64,000 bases of DNA from Selaginella moellendorffii (GCF_000143415.4 NW_003314385.1:380407-444406), one strand, 5' to 3'. Positions 47,472 to 59,005 are shown, counted from the first letter of the stretch. Notes: generated from the sequence alone by a model not told the origin. Translations and numbers: made by a program.

Positions 47472-48433
47472 AGCATATCTAACTTGAATACTTTGGTGCG
47501 AGTGGCACCAAGGTCATGGTGAATGAGATGGGGACACCCAGTCTTAGTTGGTATGGACCCTTGGCCGGAAGGGCTAGCTTGGGTGCACCGCCAAGTGTGG
47601 GGGATGCCCCTGGGGTCATGGTCAACAAGTTAAAGGTTTGGAAGATTTAGTATTTATTGGCAAACCTATTAAGGTGACCAAGGTGTGATCACTAAGTGAT
47701 CTTATGGCTAAAATAAGGACAAGGCCCTTATAAGGTTAAGGAATAAGGTTCCTAGTCCAAAGTGTTGATTTGAACTATTAAAGATAATGTGGCTTGGTAA
47801 AGGTGACCAAGTGGGAGGGACACCCAAGGGAAATGAGCTGTGTCAATGCAATAGCATAGCAAGTCCAAAGAAAGTAATCTTTATAAGGGACCCATAGAAG
47901 GGTCTCAAAGTTGGGCTATGGATAGGGCCCACAGCAGAAGATGCGACGTACTAAGGGTGAACACCCTTTGGACTTGGCAAAGCAAAGTCTTTGCTATGGA
48001 ACTAAAAGGATACCTCGAGAGTGGAGGTAGCGATCCTATGTTGCTAGGTGCAATAATCAAGGATAGAAGCAAAAGACTAGGGGCTTAAAAAAGAGCCATG
48101 GGAATCATGGAAAAGAATCCAAATGGCAAAGTTAGACCAAGAACACTAAAGTGTTGGCTGCTAATAGATTGTGGGAAAGGCAATGTGTTTCCAAAGATGG
48201 ATTCCCAATTGCTCTGCTTTGGCGAAAGTGGAAGAAGTGGTCCAATCAATCTCCAAGTTGGGGAGACTATCCTCCTTAGAGGATGGACAAGGCATGGTGA
48301 GCCTTCGATGTCAAACCATAGATAAATATTGGCTGGGTGTCAAGGATTGAAATGGTAATACATGCGGGTGTTACTTTATAAAAGATTTTACTGTTCGATG
48401 AGGACATCGAACTTCGTCTATGGGTGGTGGAGT
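47472..48433 (+). other. E3 internal region, second part
   Basis: Continues E3 after E2. No coding domains. Part of it (about 48000-48250) matches 22300-22560 inverted, in E4. Confidence 0.65.
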
Positions 48434-48640
48434 TGTGAGACACAAAATCCCTAGGCCCCAAAGTGAAGCACGTGAAACACTTGGACCAAATGCAAAGTTT
48501 GAGTGGCATGGATGCCATTCTCAGGGCAAGCAAGCCTCAAGTCCGGAATTGGACTTATGGAGGTTGTGAGTGAGATTCCTCCAAGTGGTCGGAAGTGTGG
48601 CTAAGTGACTAAAGTAGAATGGAAAATTTAGTCGCTTACA
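48434..48640 (+). repeat. E3 3' LTR, internally deleted
   Basis: The first 35 bp (TGTGAGACACAAAATCCC) and last 170 bp (to GTCGCTTACA) of the LTR are joined; about 1.2 kb in between is missing. Followed by the duplication CCTCA. Confidence 0.85.
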
Positions 48641-48645
48641 CCTCA

Positions 48646-49894
48646 TAGTTGTCAAATCTTATAATTCATTGCTAGTGCTTCCACACTTCTATCATTATTT
48701 GGGTCACCACACTCTAACTGCATGCCTTCCAACTTAGGTTATGCCATTTCCACTTCCATTGGGATAAGGGGTTGTTATGAATTTGCTAACTTGACCTCAA
48801 GGCATCACACTTTGGCATATTTAGTGTTTTCACACCATTGGCTCTATAAATTTACCTTTACGACACTTCTCACTTGTGTCTAAGTCTTTGCCAAGATTAA
48901 GACAATCATTTTTCATGCCAACTATTAGTTAGTATTGCACTATAGTATTTACACATAATTCTATACCAAAATTGTTTTCTTTTGGGAACACCTTTTCCAT
49001 AACTTTAGTATGGCATATCTTGTTATTAATGAGATACCCACTATTCTCATACTTGGATCTTATGATCCTCCCTGTCCTTCATAAAGTGTAACACACCTTA
49101 GTCCAAATGTTTTCACTAGTCTTTTAAGACAATTTGTTGACTCTACTTGAGTAATTCAGATTTTAGGACTTTACTAATTCAATAACCCGTAAGGTCCTAA
49201 CCTCACAGTTATTTTTGAGGTGTCAGTTCACTAGAATACAACTTTTTGTATTCATGTCTTATTCACAAGAACCATCTTCGCAAGTGTTATTCCAACACTT
49301 GATTATTTTCTATTCTCTATGGGCTACCTTTGCCCCTTAGGACTATTCATCCATATAATGAGAATACCAACTCATCCTTTAAGGACACCCCTAACTCCTT
49401 GGGTTCATTCTACCATTTTTAAAAGGTAGCCCCGACTACCATTTCAAGGACTCATGTTCTCATCTGTCTTTGACCTCCCATAGTTATTAATTCTGGTCTC
49501 AAATTCATGAGCATCAATTTCAACTATATGAGAATAATCTTGTGACTCTTTTATTATTTTGGAGTCTCTATCTTTCCCATGATCCCACTATAGTTGTTTA
49601 CCACAACTACATTAGCCAGTTTACTGAGTCAAATGCTTATCTGGATCACATTCTCAACTCTCTGAGGAAAACCTTATATTATTCCCAAGATCCCAAAGTC
49701 GTTCCCTTATTAGCCATTTTCTATCCACCACCTTGCCTATAAGTTCACATATGAACTATAGTGGAGAGCCATGTCTCCTGACCTGCTACTCTTCAAAGAT
49801 AAGCCCACTCTTAAGACTTTCCAATGTCAACACAAGTGGTGATATACTTGAGCACCAATAAAAGTTGGAGTAAGAGACAACTCCAATACCAAAT
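48646..49894 (-). other. E4 internal region, first part, with primer-site-like sequence
   Basis: On the minus strand the LTR end CGCTTACA is followed by TTTGGTATTGGAG, a Met-tRNA-like primer site. The rest is non-coding and matches 24965-26200 inverted. Confidence 0.7.
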
Positions 49895-51538
49895 TGTAAG
49901 CGAGTAAATTTTCCATTTTACTTTAGTCACTTAACAATACTTCCGACTATTTGAAAAAGTCTCATTCACAACCTCCATAAGTCTAATTCAAGACTTGGGG
50001 CTTGCTAGCCCCAAGAATGGCATCCCTACCACTCAACCTTTGCACTTAGTCCAAGTGCTTCACGTGTCTAATCCACAATTGACACCCAAAGGTACCACTA
50101 ACATATCAGCCCATTACACTAAAGCTATGCCCTTTCACTTATGCCACACTAGTGGTCTAACACCACCTACATCACAATCCCATCTTTCAAAGATTAGGCC
50201 ATCCATCCATGAGTGGTCATCCCAGATTCACTCATTAGCATCCTTAGGATGCATACAAACATGGGGAATAGCCTTCCTCAATATTACTTTTTTGGTCCCT
50301 ACTAAGTCTCTTTCTGTCCATGGTTGTATTCACCAACACTGCCACTGGGTCAAGGCCCACAGGCCCGACCACCAAGTCCCACTATCCTCTAGGACTTTCT
50401 CATCATGTGTTTGTATCCTTGGTCACCACACCAAAGGATTACTCCTCTTCTTTTCTATAGTTCGGACTTTAGGACAACATTTCGAAACACTATGGCCCTT
50501 TGCAAGCCTTATGGGTACTCTCCCCACTTTCCACCTTTGGGTGCTTTAGCCATGGGCTTAGAGTGAGGTTTCGTTGAGCCACACTAGGTATCCAAGTAGG
50601 TAGTGCCACCCACACTTGAACTGGGAGCATCAACTATTTGATCTCCCGGTAGAACTAGAGCCAACTCTTGAACACTTCACCAAGCTACCCCACATGTCAG
50701 TTTGTATTCACTCTAGCCTTGGACTCTTCAATGGATATATCATCGACCAATAGCCTATATTAGTATTCGGACTCGAACTCGAACTTGGTCTCGGTCTCAG
50801 TTTCAGACTTGGACTCAGTTTTGCTCTCAGTTCCATCTCGGACTCCATCTCGAACTCTATCTCGGGTCCATCTCAGACTCCATTTTGGGTCCATCTCAAA
50901 CTCCATCTCTGGTCCATCTCCAGCCCATCTCAGACTCCATCTTGGGTTCATCTCGGACTCCATCTTCGGTCCATCTCAGGTCCATCTCGAACTCCATTTC
51001 AGGTCCATCTCGGACTCCATCTCAGATTCCATTTCAGATCCATCTCAGACTCCATCTTAGGTCCATCTCGAACTCCATCTCAGACTCCACATCAAGTTCA
51101 TCTCGGACTCCATTTCAAAGTCCATCTCAGGTCCATCTCGGACTCCATCTCGTGTCCATCTTGGGCTCCATTTCAAACTCCATTTTAGACTCTATCTCGG
51201 GTCTATCTCGGACTCCATCTCGGGTCCATCTCGAACTCTATCTCAGACTCCATCTCGGGTCCATCTTGGACTCCATCTTAGGCTTCATTTTGGGTTTATC
51301 TTGGACTCTTTTATATGTCATGTGTTGGTCCTCTTATGTCCCTTTTCTAGAGACTCACTTACTATTTGCTTTGTACTCGTTCCTTGAGCACTTTGTTGGG
51401 AGTTCCACTCCCACTCTCGACTATCCAAGTCAGAGCTTTTAGTTCAAATATTTTACTCTCATTTGGCTTCTGCTTTGGCCACTACCACATGGCATCCTTT
51501 CGGCTCCACTTTTGGGGCTCTGGGATTTGTGTCTCATA
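49895..51538 (-). repeat. E4 5' LTR with expanded CTC-rich minisatellite
   Basis: 1644 bp. Plus-strand start TGTAAGCGAG; end GTCTCATA, followed by ACACC. 50765-51300 is an array of about 12-bp units (CTCGGACTCCAT/CTCGGGTCCAT), roughly three times longer than in the E3 LTR. The long reading frames in it are by-products of the repeat. Confidence 0.85.
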
Positions 51539-51543
51539 ACACC

Positions 51544-51830
51544 CTCGCTATCATGCCCTTATATTGGTCTCATTCGATTCCAATTGCTATTTATGGAAAG
51601 TAACTAGAGTTGCTAATTTGGCATCTTTATAGAATATAAAGATTGTCCTGAACACAATGGTATTGATCCCTAAACCCAAGCTCCACGTTGCTTTAGTTAG
51701 TGGGGTACCCTCTTCCTTGCATTAGGCCACTAGTATGTTGAAATCGTGCCAAACACCATCTGACATCATTTCATGGGATTGAGAGTGTACTAAACCCTCA
51801 TTTTGTAGCACAAAATTCAAGTGCATTACA
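51544..51830 (+). repeat. E0 3' LTR, second part
   Basis: Resumes with CCTCGCTATCATGCCC and ends GTGCATTACA, as does the E0 5' LTR. A segment including the G run is deleted near 51670. Confidence 0.85.
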
Positions 51831-51917
51831 ATGAGTTTTATGGGTACTCCCCCCACCTTCTACATCTAGATGCCCTAACCATATGGTTAGAGTGAGGTTT
51901 CAATAAGTTACACTAAG

Positions 51918-52468
51918 TGTAAGCTCCTAAGTTTGGACTTTTTAGGAGGTCACCCAGCCCAGTACTATTCAAACCCAAGCACGCTTAACCCCAAATATCC
52001 CAAGACCCTTAACCAATTGGAAAAAAGGGTGCACTTTTGTTCATAAGCTATTTAAACTTTTATAGATCACCTCTTGAATCATTCTTGTTGGTTTTTTACA
52101 ATCCACCATACTTCCCTGCAAGTTCACGCCCTTGTGAATGGAAGCTAAGAGCCACAGCTCTTCTGAGAGCCCTGCTCTCTTGACACCCTACCCCTTGGGT
52201 CAAGCGTAGCCGGAGCACATTAAACTTTTGCCAAATGTCAATCAACATGTGGTGCAATACCCCTAGCCAACCAATAAATTCAGACTTGAGACCTTTTTAA
52301 TACCAAATATAAGTTTGGACTTTCTAGGAAGTCACCCAACCCAGTACTATTCAAACCCCCCAAAATATCCCAAGACCCTTAACCAATTGGAAAAAGGAGT
52401 GCACTTTTGCTTTTTATATTTTAACCTTTATGGATCACCGCTCGAGTTGTTCTCTTTAGTTGCTTACA
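51918..52468 (-). mobile_element. Cassandra-type TRIM retrotransposon, complete
   Basis: 551 bp, inverted. LTRs at 51918-52100 and 52308-52468 each carry 5S rRNA-like sequence (reverse complement of GGGCTGGGTGACCTCC near 51950). The internal part is about 207 bp with a Met-type primer site at 52300-52307. Flanks are CTAAG and CCAAG, differing at one base. No protein is encoded, as is normal for this class. Confidence 0.87.
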
Positions 52469-53153
52469 CCAAGTAAATAGTGCCACCCACACTTAGATTA
52501 GGAGCATCTATTATTTGATCTCCCAAGGGAGATAAAGCCAACTCTTGAACATTTGACCAAACTACCTATTTATCTATCCGTGTTTACTCTAGCTTTGGAC
52601 TCCTCAATAGTTTATCATCACTCACCAAGTGGGTATAACTTTCTTGGGTCACACTAGCCTTTTTTGGCCAAACTGATTTTACTAGAGTTCAACCCCACAC
52701 TCTCCTTACTATACTTCCCCCCTCAGGGGGGATAATCGCTTTAGCCTTACACCCCTCAACCTCTATTGGTATTCAAACTCAGTCTCAGTCTTGGTCTTAG
52801 TCTTGGTCTCAATCTTGGTCTTAGTCTGTGTATCATTCTCAAACCGAGTCTTGGCCTTGGTCTCGGACCCAATCTCAAATCTTCATCTTGGACTTAACCT
52901 TAGGCTTTATCACAAACTCTATCTCAAACTCTTTCTCAAACTCCATCTCAAACTATTTTTTGGACTCCTTCTTAGACTCTATCTTGAATTCCATCTTAGG
53001 CTCCTTCTTGGATTTTATCTTGGACTCCTTCTCGGACTTAGTCCCGACACTTCCATGTGTCAAGACACTTGCCATGTGTTAGTCCTTCTTGTGTCCCTTT
53101 CTAAAGACTCATTCATTGATTGCTTTATACTCATTCTTCAAGCAATTTATTTA

Positions 53154-53747
53154 TGTAAGCAACCAAAGGAAATAACTTAAAAGATGATCTATAAAAGTTT
53201 AAATATAAAGGGAAAGAGCTTATAAACAAAAGTGCACCCCTTTTTTTAATTGGTTAAAGATCTTGAGATACTTAAGGTTAAGTATCATTAGGTTTGAATA
53301 GTATTGGGTTAAGTGACTTCCCAAGAAGTCCAAATCAAGGAGCTTGCATTTGGTATCAAAGCAGTTTTAGATTTGACTCTGTTGATTGGGTAAGGGAATC
53401 ACACCATATGTTGAGATTGACATTTGGTAAATCTAATTTGCTCTAACTGAGCTTGACCTGAAGTAGGGTGTCAAGAAAGCAGGGCTTTTAAGGGAGTTAT
53501 AGCTCTCAACTTCCATTCACGAGGGTATAAACTTGTAAGGAAATGTGATAGATTATAAATAACTAAAAAGAACAATTTGAGAGATGATCTATAAGGGTTC
53601 AAATATAAAAGAAATAACTCATAAACAAGAGTGTACCCTCTTTTCCAATTGATTAAGGGTTTTGGGATATTTAAAATTAAGTATCTTTGGGTTTAAATTG
53701 TACTGTGCTAAATGACCTTTTAAGAAGTCCAAATTAAGAAATTTATA
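53154..53747 (+). mobile_element. Cassandra-type TRIM retrotransposon, complete
   Basis: 594 bp. LTRs are 53154-53348 and 53554-53747 (195 and 194 bp), with 5S-like cores. The primer site TGGTATCAAAGC is at 53351-53362. Flanking pentamers ATTTA and GTTTG differ only by G-to-A changes. Inserted in the E5 LTR. Confidence 0.87.
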
Positions 53748-53890
53748 GTTTGGAGTTCCACTTTTGCTCTTGACTTTCTGAGTTTAAGCTTTTGGTCCAA
53801 ATGTGTTATACTTGTTAGACTTCTACATCGACCACTACCATATGGCACACTTTTAACTTTACTTTTGGGCTTAAGGATTTGTGTCTCACA

Positions 53891-55132
53891 ATGGTATTTA
53901 ATATAGTATTCAATAATTATATATGATTTCTTTGTAAGGTCTTATAAAAAACTACTGATATAACTACAATGTTATATACTAAATTCATATTATAGTCTTA
54001 GTAGAGAAACTAGCCACACCTTTGATAAATTCAACAATAAATATCTATATATTTCTCAATATGATTGTAAACTAGAGGTTTCTATATTGTGTAGGTTTCT
54101 ATAAAAGGTAATAAAACCACCACAATGCCTTAAATGAAAATTATCCCATAGCCAAAGAAACTAAAGGTTATTAGAGTTGACTTTAAGGTAAATTATCATA
54201 TAAATATATTCTACTATGTAGTTTTTCTATAGGTTCATATGAATAAGCTCTAGAAGCAATATTAACATTAAGGCTAGTGTCATGTAAAAACCATAATAAC
54301 CTAAATTTAAAGTAAAGAATGAGGTGAACAAATTTTTTTTCATTAAATACATTCAAACTAATTCTTATTGTAACATAATGAAAAATAAGGGGTGACAACT
54401 TTAAAGCCCCCACTAAACAAGCCTAAACATTATATAGTAAGTATTTTAGTTTGAGCTATAGTTATGATTAATTTAGTTTATTTATAAAAGGCCAAACTTA
54501 AAAAGTTAGATATTTTGTCCCTAAAAAGAAATTTTCCTTCAAAACTTCAAAACAATTTGTAAGATGGAAGATAAAATTTATCACTTACTGTTGTTGGCAT
54601 GCTTTAAAGGTTGGGTTGGTATCTTTAGCAACATGGGTGACGAATACTTAAGATAAGATTACATTAACCATTTAGAAGGCTGAAAATTTTAATAAAATAT
54701 ATGAAAATATATAAAAACTATTCAGTTACATCAAATCACAAATGCATGTAAAGCTCTAGGAAAAATTATAAGACTATTTTTCTAAACTACATGTAAAAAT
54801 ATATTTCTTATTTTATAATTAAATATATAATTACCATATATTAAACAAATACATAGTTTTTCTCAAAACTATACAAAATCCTAGCTATTCTACCATAAAA
54901 AAATTATATGCAGTATTTGATGAAAAAAGTAGAGTAACATCTTTATAAAAACCATAGAAAACACTATACTAAAAAATATTTGTCACACAAATACTTAGAC
55001 TATATATAAAAAAATATAAAACCATTAGAAATTTATTTTGAAGAAACCATAGTTTTTCCTATAAAAACTTTTCATATTAATTTCTCTCATGACTTGTTTC
55101 ATTAAAATTTTGAAAAACCACATTATTTGCCC
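53891..55132. other. AT-rich intergenic DNA
   Basis: No gene, LTR or conserved domain recognised on either strand; open frames are short and of low complexity. Probably old decayed repeat sequence. Confidence 0.5.
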
Positions 55133-55390
55133 TGCTGTGGGTTATTGGACCATATTAAGTACAAGCTTAACTTGGTCCACAGATTTATCAATAGGTTCAT
55201 ATAGATGGACAATATAATTGGCAACATGTGGCACATGTCTCTCAGCCATCGACCCAACCATGATACTTGAGGGGGGAGTCATGTTAGGTCTGGACCACTA
55301 ATTGTCTATATGAGGCTTCAATAATCTAAAGATACCTCTCTTTTGTAATAATAATATATTTATTTTTAAGTAAACTAGGAGGGAGTCAAA
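55133..55390 (+). mobile_element. 3' end of a Copia-type element (purine tract plus LTR start)
   Basis: A tract CTTGAGGGGGGAG (about 55269-55281) is followed by TGTTAGGTCTGGACC, a typical purine tract and LTR beginning of plant Copia elements. The LTR end is not clear (near 55380-55430). No coding part attached. Confidence 0.5.
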
Positions 55391-55695
55391 GTAATTTAAT
55401 TTGTGAGCAAACAAAAAGGTTGCAAACACTATGCAGTATGCCTTTTAAGATGATTATGTTATCTCATAATGTAGCAGAGCCCGGGCAAAGATCCCCACTA
55501 GCAGCTCCACCTGTCCAGAAGTACTTCAAGTTTGTGTTTGGGGAGCTTAGGAAGCAACAAAAGTAGCTTAGCCCGGGACAACAATCTTCTACCCATTAGG
55601 CTTTTCCATCTGGAAAAAGAGATGGAGCGAACCACCAGCAATGATGATACACCAACCAGCGCGTGATTAAGCCTTTCAGCGAGGCTTCGGAGCCA
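55391..55695. other. 3' flank of the second PPR gene
   Basis: No gene recognised. Contains the presumed 3' UTR of the PPR gene to its right (minus strand). Confidence 0.4.
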
Positions 55696-57558
55696 TCAGA
55701 TTTCCTCCATTGACATATTCGCAAGCAGTGAGTAAGGTGCCGAATCTTGTCTATCCGAAGTAGCAGCAAGCAAAGCAACTCGTTGGCCTCGTTGGATATC
55801 ACTCTGGAGCCTACAAGCTCCAAGTAAGCTTGTCCACGCAACACTATCTGCCGAGTTTGACAGGCTCGCAATCAGTTCCTCAGCGTAGCTCAGCTCTCCA
55901 GATCTTGCAATGATATCTGCCATGAAACCATAGAGCTCATAACTTGGACTCAAGCCATGGTCCTCCACCATCGCCACTAAGTGCTCGCGAGCCTCTGCCA
56001 CCTTTCCACCATAGCTGCAAGCGGTGAGAACTGCAAATGCAGTGAGCTCGTCAGGCTTGATGCCATCAAGCACCATGAGCTGGAAGAAATGAAATGAATC
56101 CTCCATTAGACCATTCTGGGCATACGCCTGGATCATAGAATTCCATGTTATCAAGTTTCGCTCTTGCATTATCAAATCAAAAATATGCCTCGCGTCGCTG
56201 ACCTTGCCAACCTCTGCATAAGCCGCCATCATGGCATTCAATGTGACAATGCTGGCCACTGGTATAGCAGAAAATATTCTTTGAGCCGCATCAAGTTCAC
56301 CCTTTTGAGCATATGTGGTGAGGACAATGTTCCAGGAAGTAATATCTTGCTGGGGCATTCTTTCAAAAATCTCCAGTGCTTGACTTGTGTCTCCAGCTTG
56401 AGCGTGCGCTAACATCAGAGCATTGCACGTAACGGAGTTCCGACATGGCATCTCGTTAAACAGTTTTCTAGATACTTCTAGATGCCCGTATTGGGCATTT
56501 GCTGAGACCATTACATTCCAGCTAACCACGTCCCTGACTGGCGCTTTTGAGAATATCTCCCTGCCCTGTTCAAAGTGACCGTTTAGTGAATAAGCCGATA
56601 GTAGTGTGTTCCACGAAACCATGTCGCGATAAACAGCGTCATTAAACAGAGCTCTAGCAGTAAGAACATGCCCGCACGCGGCATATGCTGTTACCATAGC
56701 AGTCCAGGATATAACATCCTGATATGGCATCTTATCAAAAGCGTACTTAGCTTGATCAACCTGGCCAGTTTGGGTGTAAGCTACTATCATCGCGTTCCAG
56801 GTGACTATGTTGTGCTCGGCCATGGTGTCAAAGAGCGAGCGCGCTTCGTCGAGATAGCCATGGCTGCTGTAAGCGGTGATCATGGCCGTCCACGTCACGA
56901 CGCTGTGCTGGGGCGCGCGGGCCAGAGCGATTCTGGCCGTCGACAGCTCCCCATTGAGCGTGCAGCTATGGAAGAAGAAGACGTTCCAAGACACCATGTC
57001 TCGCTCGGGCATCCCCTCAAACAGCTCTTTCGCGCTGGCGCAATCCCCATCCTCGGCAACTGCGGTCATGAGCGCGTTCCACGACACGACGTTCCACTGC
57101 GGGAACCGATCAAACAAGAGCCTGGCCTGATCCAAATGCCCCAGATCGCACAGCCCTTGCAGCATCGTGTTCCACAGCACCACATCGCCACTGCTGCTGC
57201 TGGGCACTGCCGGATCCGCGAAGAACATGGCCATGGCGGGCTGGAGCTGGCCATTGCGGAGAAACGCGCTGAGCATCATCGTCTTGGAGAAGCAATTGGG
57301 CGCCTGGATGCCATTGTAGATGCTCTTGGCGGCCTGGGCGTTGCCACACTTGCCATACATCTCGATGAGCTTGTTGGCGAGGTAGCGATTCTTGGCGTGG
57401 CTGCTGCCGGCAATCTCGCGGTGGATGGACGCGCCCCGAGCCAGCAGCCTGCCGTCGGCGCATCGCTTGATCTCCTCCGCGATGGCGTTGATCTCCGACC
57501 GGATCCAGCTCCATTCTTGGTGTGACGCCGCCAAGGCAATTGATCGCAGCACCGGCAT
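55696..57558 (-). CDS. pentatricopeptide repeat (PPR) protein, PLS/SS type, no DYW domain
   Basis: 620 residues, no intron needed. The N-terminal segment GSSHAKNRYLANKLIEMYGK (about residues 51-70) matches the gene at 2850. About fifteen repeats follow, many of the 31-residue S form (MPERDMVSWNVFF, MPYQDVISWTAMVTAYAACG, MPQQDITSWNIVLTTYAQKG). The C-terminus, from about residue 540, is a short E-like region ending PYSLLANMSMEEI; no DYW motif. Like other plant PPR proteins it should bind specific organelle RNAs; the target is unknown. A partial, deleted copy of its 3' part is at 2470-2795. The start ATG is followed within 50 residues by the conserved N-terminal segment. Confidence 0.92.
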   Translation of the reverse strand: MPVLRSIALAASHQEWSWIRSEINAIAEEIKRCADGRLLARGASIHREIAGSSHAKNRYLANKLIEMYGKCGNAQAAKSIYNGIQAPNCFSKTMMLSAFLRNGQLQPAMAMFFADPAVPSSSSGDVVLWNTMLQGLCDLGHLDQARLLFDRFPQWNVVSWNALMTAVAEDGDCASAKELFEGMPERDMVSWNVFFFHSCTLNGELSTARIALARAPQHSVVTWTAMITAYSSHGYLDEARSLFDTMAEHNIVTWNAMIVAYTQTGQVDQAKYAFDKMPYQDVISWTAMVTAYAACGHVLTARALFNDAVYRDMVSWNTLLSAYSLNGHFEQGREIFSKAPVRDVVSWNVMVSANAQYGHLEVSRKLFNEMPCRNSVTCNALMLAHAQAGDTSQALEIFERMPQQDITSWNIVLTTYAQKGELDAAQRIFSAIPVASIVTLNAMMAAYAEVGKVSDARHIFDLIMQERNLITWNSMIQAYAQNGLMEDSFHFFQLMVLDGIKPDELTAFAVLTACSYGGKVAEAREHLVAMVEDHGLSPSYELYGFMADIIARSGELSYAEELIASLSNSADSVAWTSLLGACRLQSDIQRGQRVALLAATSDRQDSAPYSLLANMSMEEI

Positions 57559-58176
57559 TTACAAACCATTTTCACATATGAAGAGCCAAGAGCCCTTACT
57601 TGCTTGGGGATGGCTTTATAATATGCTTACATATGCCCAAGATGGGCATTTTGGCAATGGTGTGTGATTTAGCTGCGTATGCCCGAAAAGGGCATGCCAA
57701 GGAGGCGGATTTTGGCAATGAAGGGACAAGACTTGTTCCTAAAGTGCGGCTGTTAGAGAATGAAGAAGAACGAGGTCCAACAAAGGAAATTCTCGCTGCT
57801 TTGGAATTTATGGCGACATTGGAGCAAGGAGCACACACTGCCTCGGCCGCTTAAAGGAAAAGGTGATGGATCAAGCTCTCTTTTTTATCATGTCACTGGT
57901 CCATGAAAGTCTCGCTTTTGTGCGATGGCCAGCCAGTTCCTGCCATCAAGTTTATAAAGGAAGATTGCGACGGCGAGCAGAAAAGATTGACAAACACATC
58001 AGTAAGCTTCTCGTTTGCTTTTGTTTGCCGGAAAATGTGAGCTCTTGGTTTCTTGTAAAGCCAGGCTCTCTTTTCTGTCCTGGCATTCATGGTCGTCTTC
58101 AAGCGCTCTTGGCCGGCATCACCGTTTTATAACCCAAAGCTCGACTCTCCGGCTTCTCCATTCGATCCGGAGCAAT
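57559..58176. other. intergenic between divergent PPR and thaumatin-like genes
   Basis: Shared 5' region of two divergently transcribed genes. A PPR-like snippet (TYAQDGHFGN, then AAYARKGHAKEA in another frame) near 57620-57720 may be a decayed repeat unit. No complete gene seen. Confidence 0.4.
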
Positions 58177-59005
58177 ATGTCGTTCCTGACGCTGCTCCTC
58201 CTCCTCTTCTTCACTTCAGGTGAGTTTTATCGCTCGAGATCTCTCATGTTCCTCAAAGCTCGTCCTTGCTGAAGCTCATGGAGTAACTTTCACGCTCAAC
58301 AATTCGTGCTCCTTCACTGTCTGGCCTGGCTGGTTGAATGGCGATGGAGAGTCCGTTCTCGAAGGTGGCTACAAGCTCGACCCATCGCACTCCGTCCAGC
58401 TCTCAATCCCTTCGGGCTGGGGTGGCCGATTCTGGGGACGAACCGGCTGCCAGTTTGATAGCAGCAACCGCGGGAGCTGCGAGACCGGAGACTGTGGCAA
58501 CGGGCTCTACTGCAAAGGCTCCTCCGGCGCCACTCCCGTCACCCTCGTCGAGATAAAGCTCAATGGCTTCTCCAGCAAGGATTTCTACGACGTTTCTCTC
58601 GTCGACGGCTACAATCTCCCAGTGAGGATGTATCCGCTCTCTTCCGGATGCACCAACGTAGGCTGCCACAGCGATGTCAACGCGGTCTGTCCCCAGGAGC
58701 TCCAAGTTCGCAACAGTGGCGGGCATGTCGTCGCTTGCAAGAGCGCTTGCGAGGCCTTCCAGACGGACGCCTTCTGCTGTAGAGGGAACCATAGCACTCC
58801 CCAGACTTGCTCCCCAACTCTCTACTCGAGGCTCTTCAAGAACGACTGTCCCCAGGCATATAGCTACGCTTACGACGATCTGACCAGCACTTTCACTTGC
58901 ACTTCTGGTGGCGGATATGTCATCCAGTTTTGTCCGCCTGGAAGCTTTACAAAGTCTCGGCAACACCACGGGAGAGCTCGGGGACACAGAAGAATCGGGA
59001 GCTGA
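58177..59005 (+). CDS. thaumatin-like protein (PR-5 family), two exons
   Basis: Exon 1 is 58177-58219, a 55-bp intron follows (58220-58274, GTGAGT...GAAG), and exon 2 is 58275-59005; 257 residues. Exon 1 encodes the signal peptide (MSFLTLLLLLFFTS). The mature part has the 16 cysteines of full-size thaumatin-like proteins, the signature segment GRTGCQFDSSNRGSCETGDC, and the acidic-cleft residues usually listed as REDDD (R in FWGRTGC, E in LVEIKL, D residues in FYDVSLVDGYN, D before FCC). Such proteins are secreted and often bind beta-glucans in defence. The C-terminus carries a basic tail (KSRQHHGRARGHRR) beyond the last cysteine. The unspliced frame from 58220 would lack a signal peptide, so the spliced start is preferred. 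Confidence 0.92.

Larger units (their letters stand above)
23528..48640 (+). mobile_element. E3: non-autonomous LTR retrotransposon (LARD-like), nested in E4
   Basis: 5' LTR 23528-24964, internal 24965-27670 and 47472-48433, 3' LTR 48434-48640 (internally deleted). Perfect 5-bp duplication CCTCA at 23523-23527 and 48641-48645. No gag-pol domains in the 3.7 kb of internal sequence. Interrupted by E2. Confidence 0.85.
21393..51538 (-). mobile_element. E4: non-autonomous LTR retrotransposon (LARD-like) inserted in the E0 LTR
   Basis: Flanked by a perfect 5-bp duplication ACACC (21388-21392 and 51539-51543). The E0 LTR reads straight through when E4 and one copy are removed. On the minus strand the 5' LTR is 49895-51538 and the truncated 3' LTR is 21393-about 22290. 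About 2.5 kb of internal sequence (49894-48646 and 23527-22291) shows no gag or pol. Same family as E3. Interrupted by E3. Confidence 0.85.
6319..51830 (+). mobile_element. E0: old, degraded Ty3/gypsy chromovirus, split by all later insertions
   Basis: Pieces in order: 5' LTR end (6319-6639), primer site and gag (6640-8130), pol (17125-20455), 3' UTR and purine tract (20456-21057), and a 3' LTR in two halves (21058-21392 and 51544-51830). All are colinear with the young element E1 and clearly homologous to it, but carry very many C-to-T and G-to-A changes and stops. Interrupted by 8131-17124 (which includes E1) and by E4 with everything nested in it. The outer half of the 5' LTR is absent, so no target duplication can be read. 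Confidence 0.8.
51831..53890 (-). repeat. E5: truncated LTR of the E3/E4 family, broken by two Cassandra elements
   Basis: Begins in mid-LTR (TTTTATGGGTACTCCCCCCACC) and runs to the family end TTTGTGTCTCACA at 53890. Contains another CTC-rich array (about 52760-53050). Its left edge abuts the end of the E0 LTR. No internal region or second LTR is visible, so it is a fragment or solo LTR. Confidence 0.8.

Noticed and set aside
56668-57525. 285-residue frame on the plus strand
   Set aside because: Exact antisense of the PPR gene at 55696-57558; no domain of its own.
57600-57854. 84-residue plus-strand protein upstream of the thaumatin-like gene
   Set aside because: Only a short PPR-like snippet is recognisable and the frame has no supporting context; kept as a note under the intergenic entry.
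58220-59005. Unspliced thaumatin-like frame starting at 58220
   Set aside because: Its first residues are intron sequence. The spliced form adds a proper signal peptide and keeps a GT...AG intron of 55 bp.
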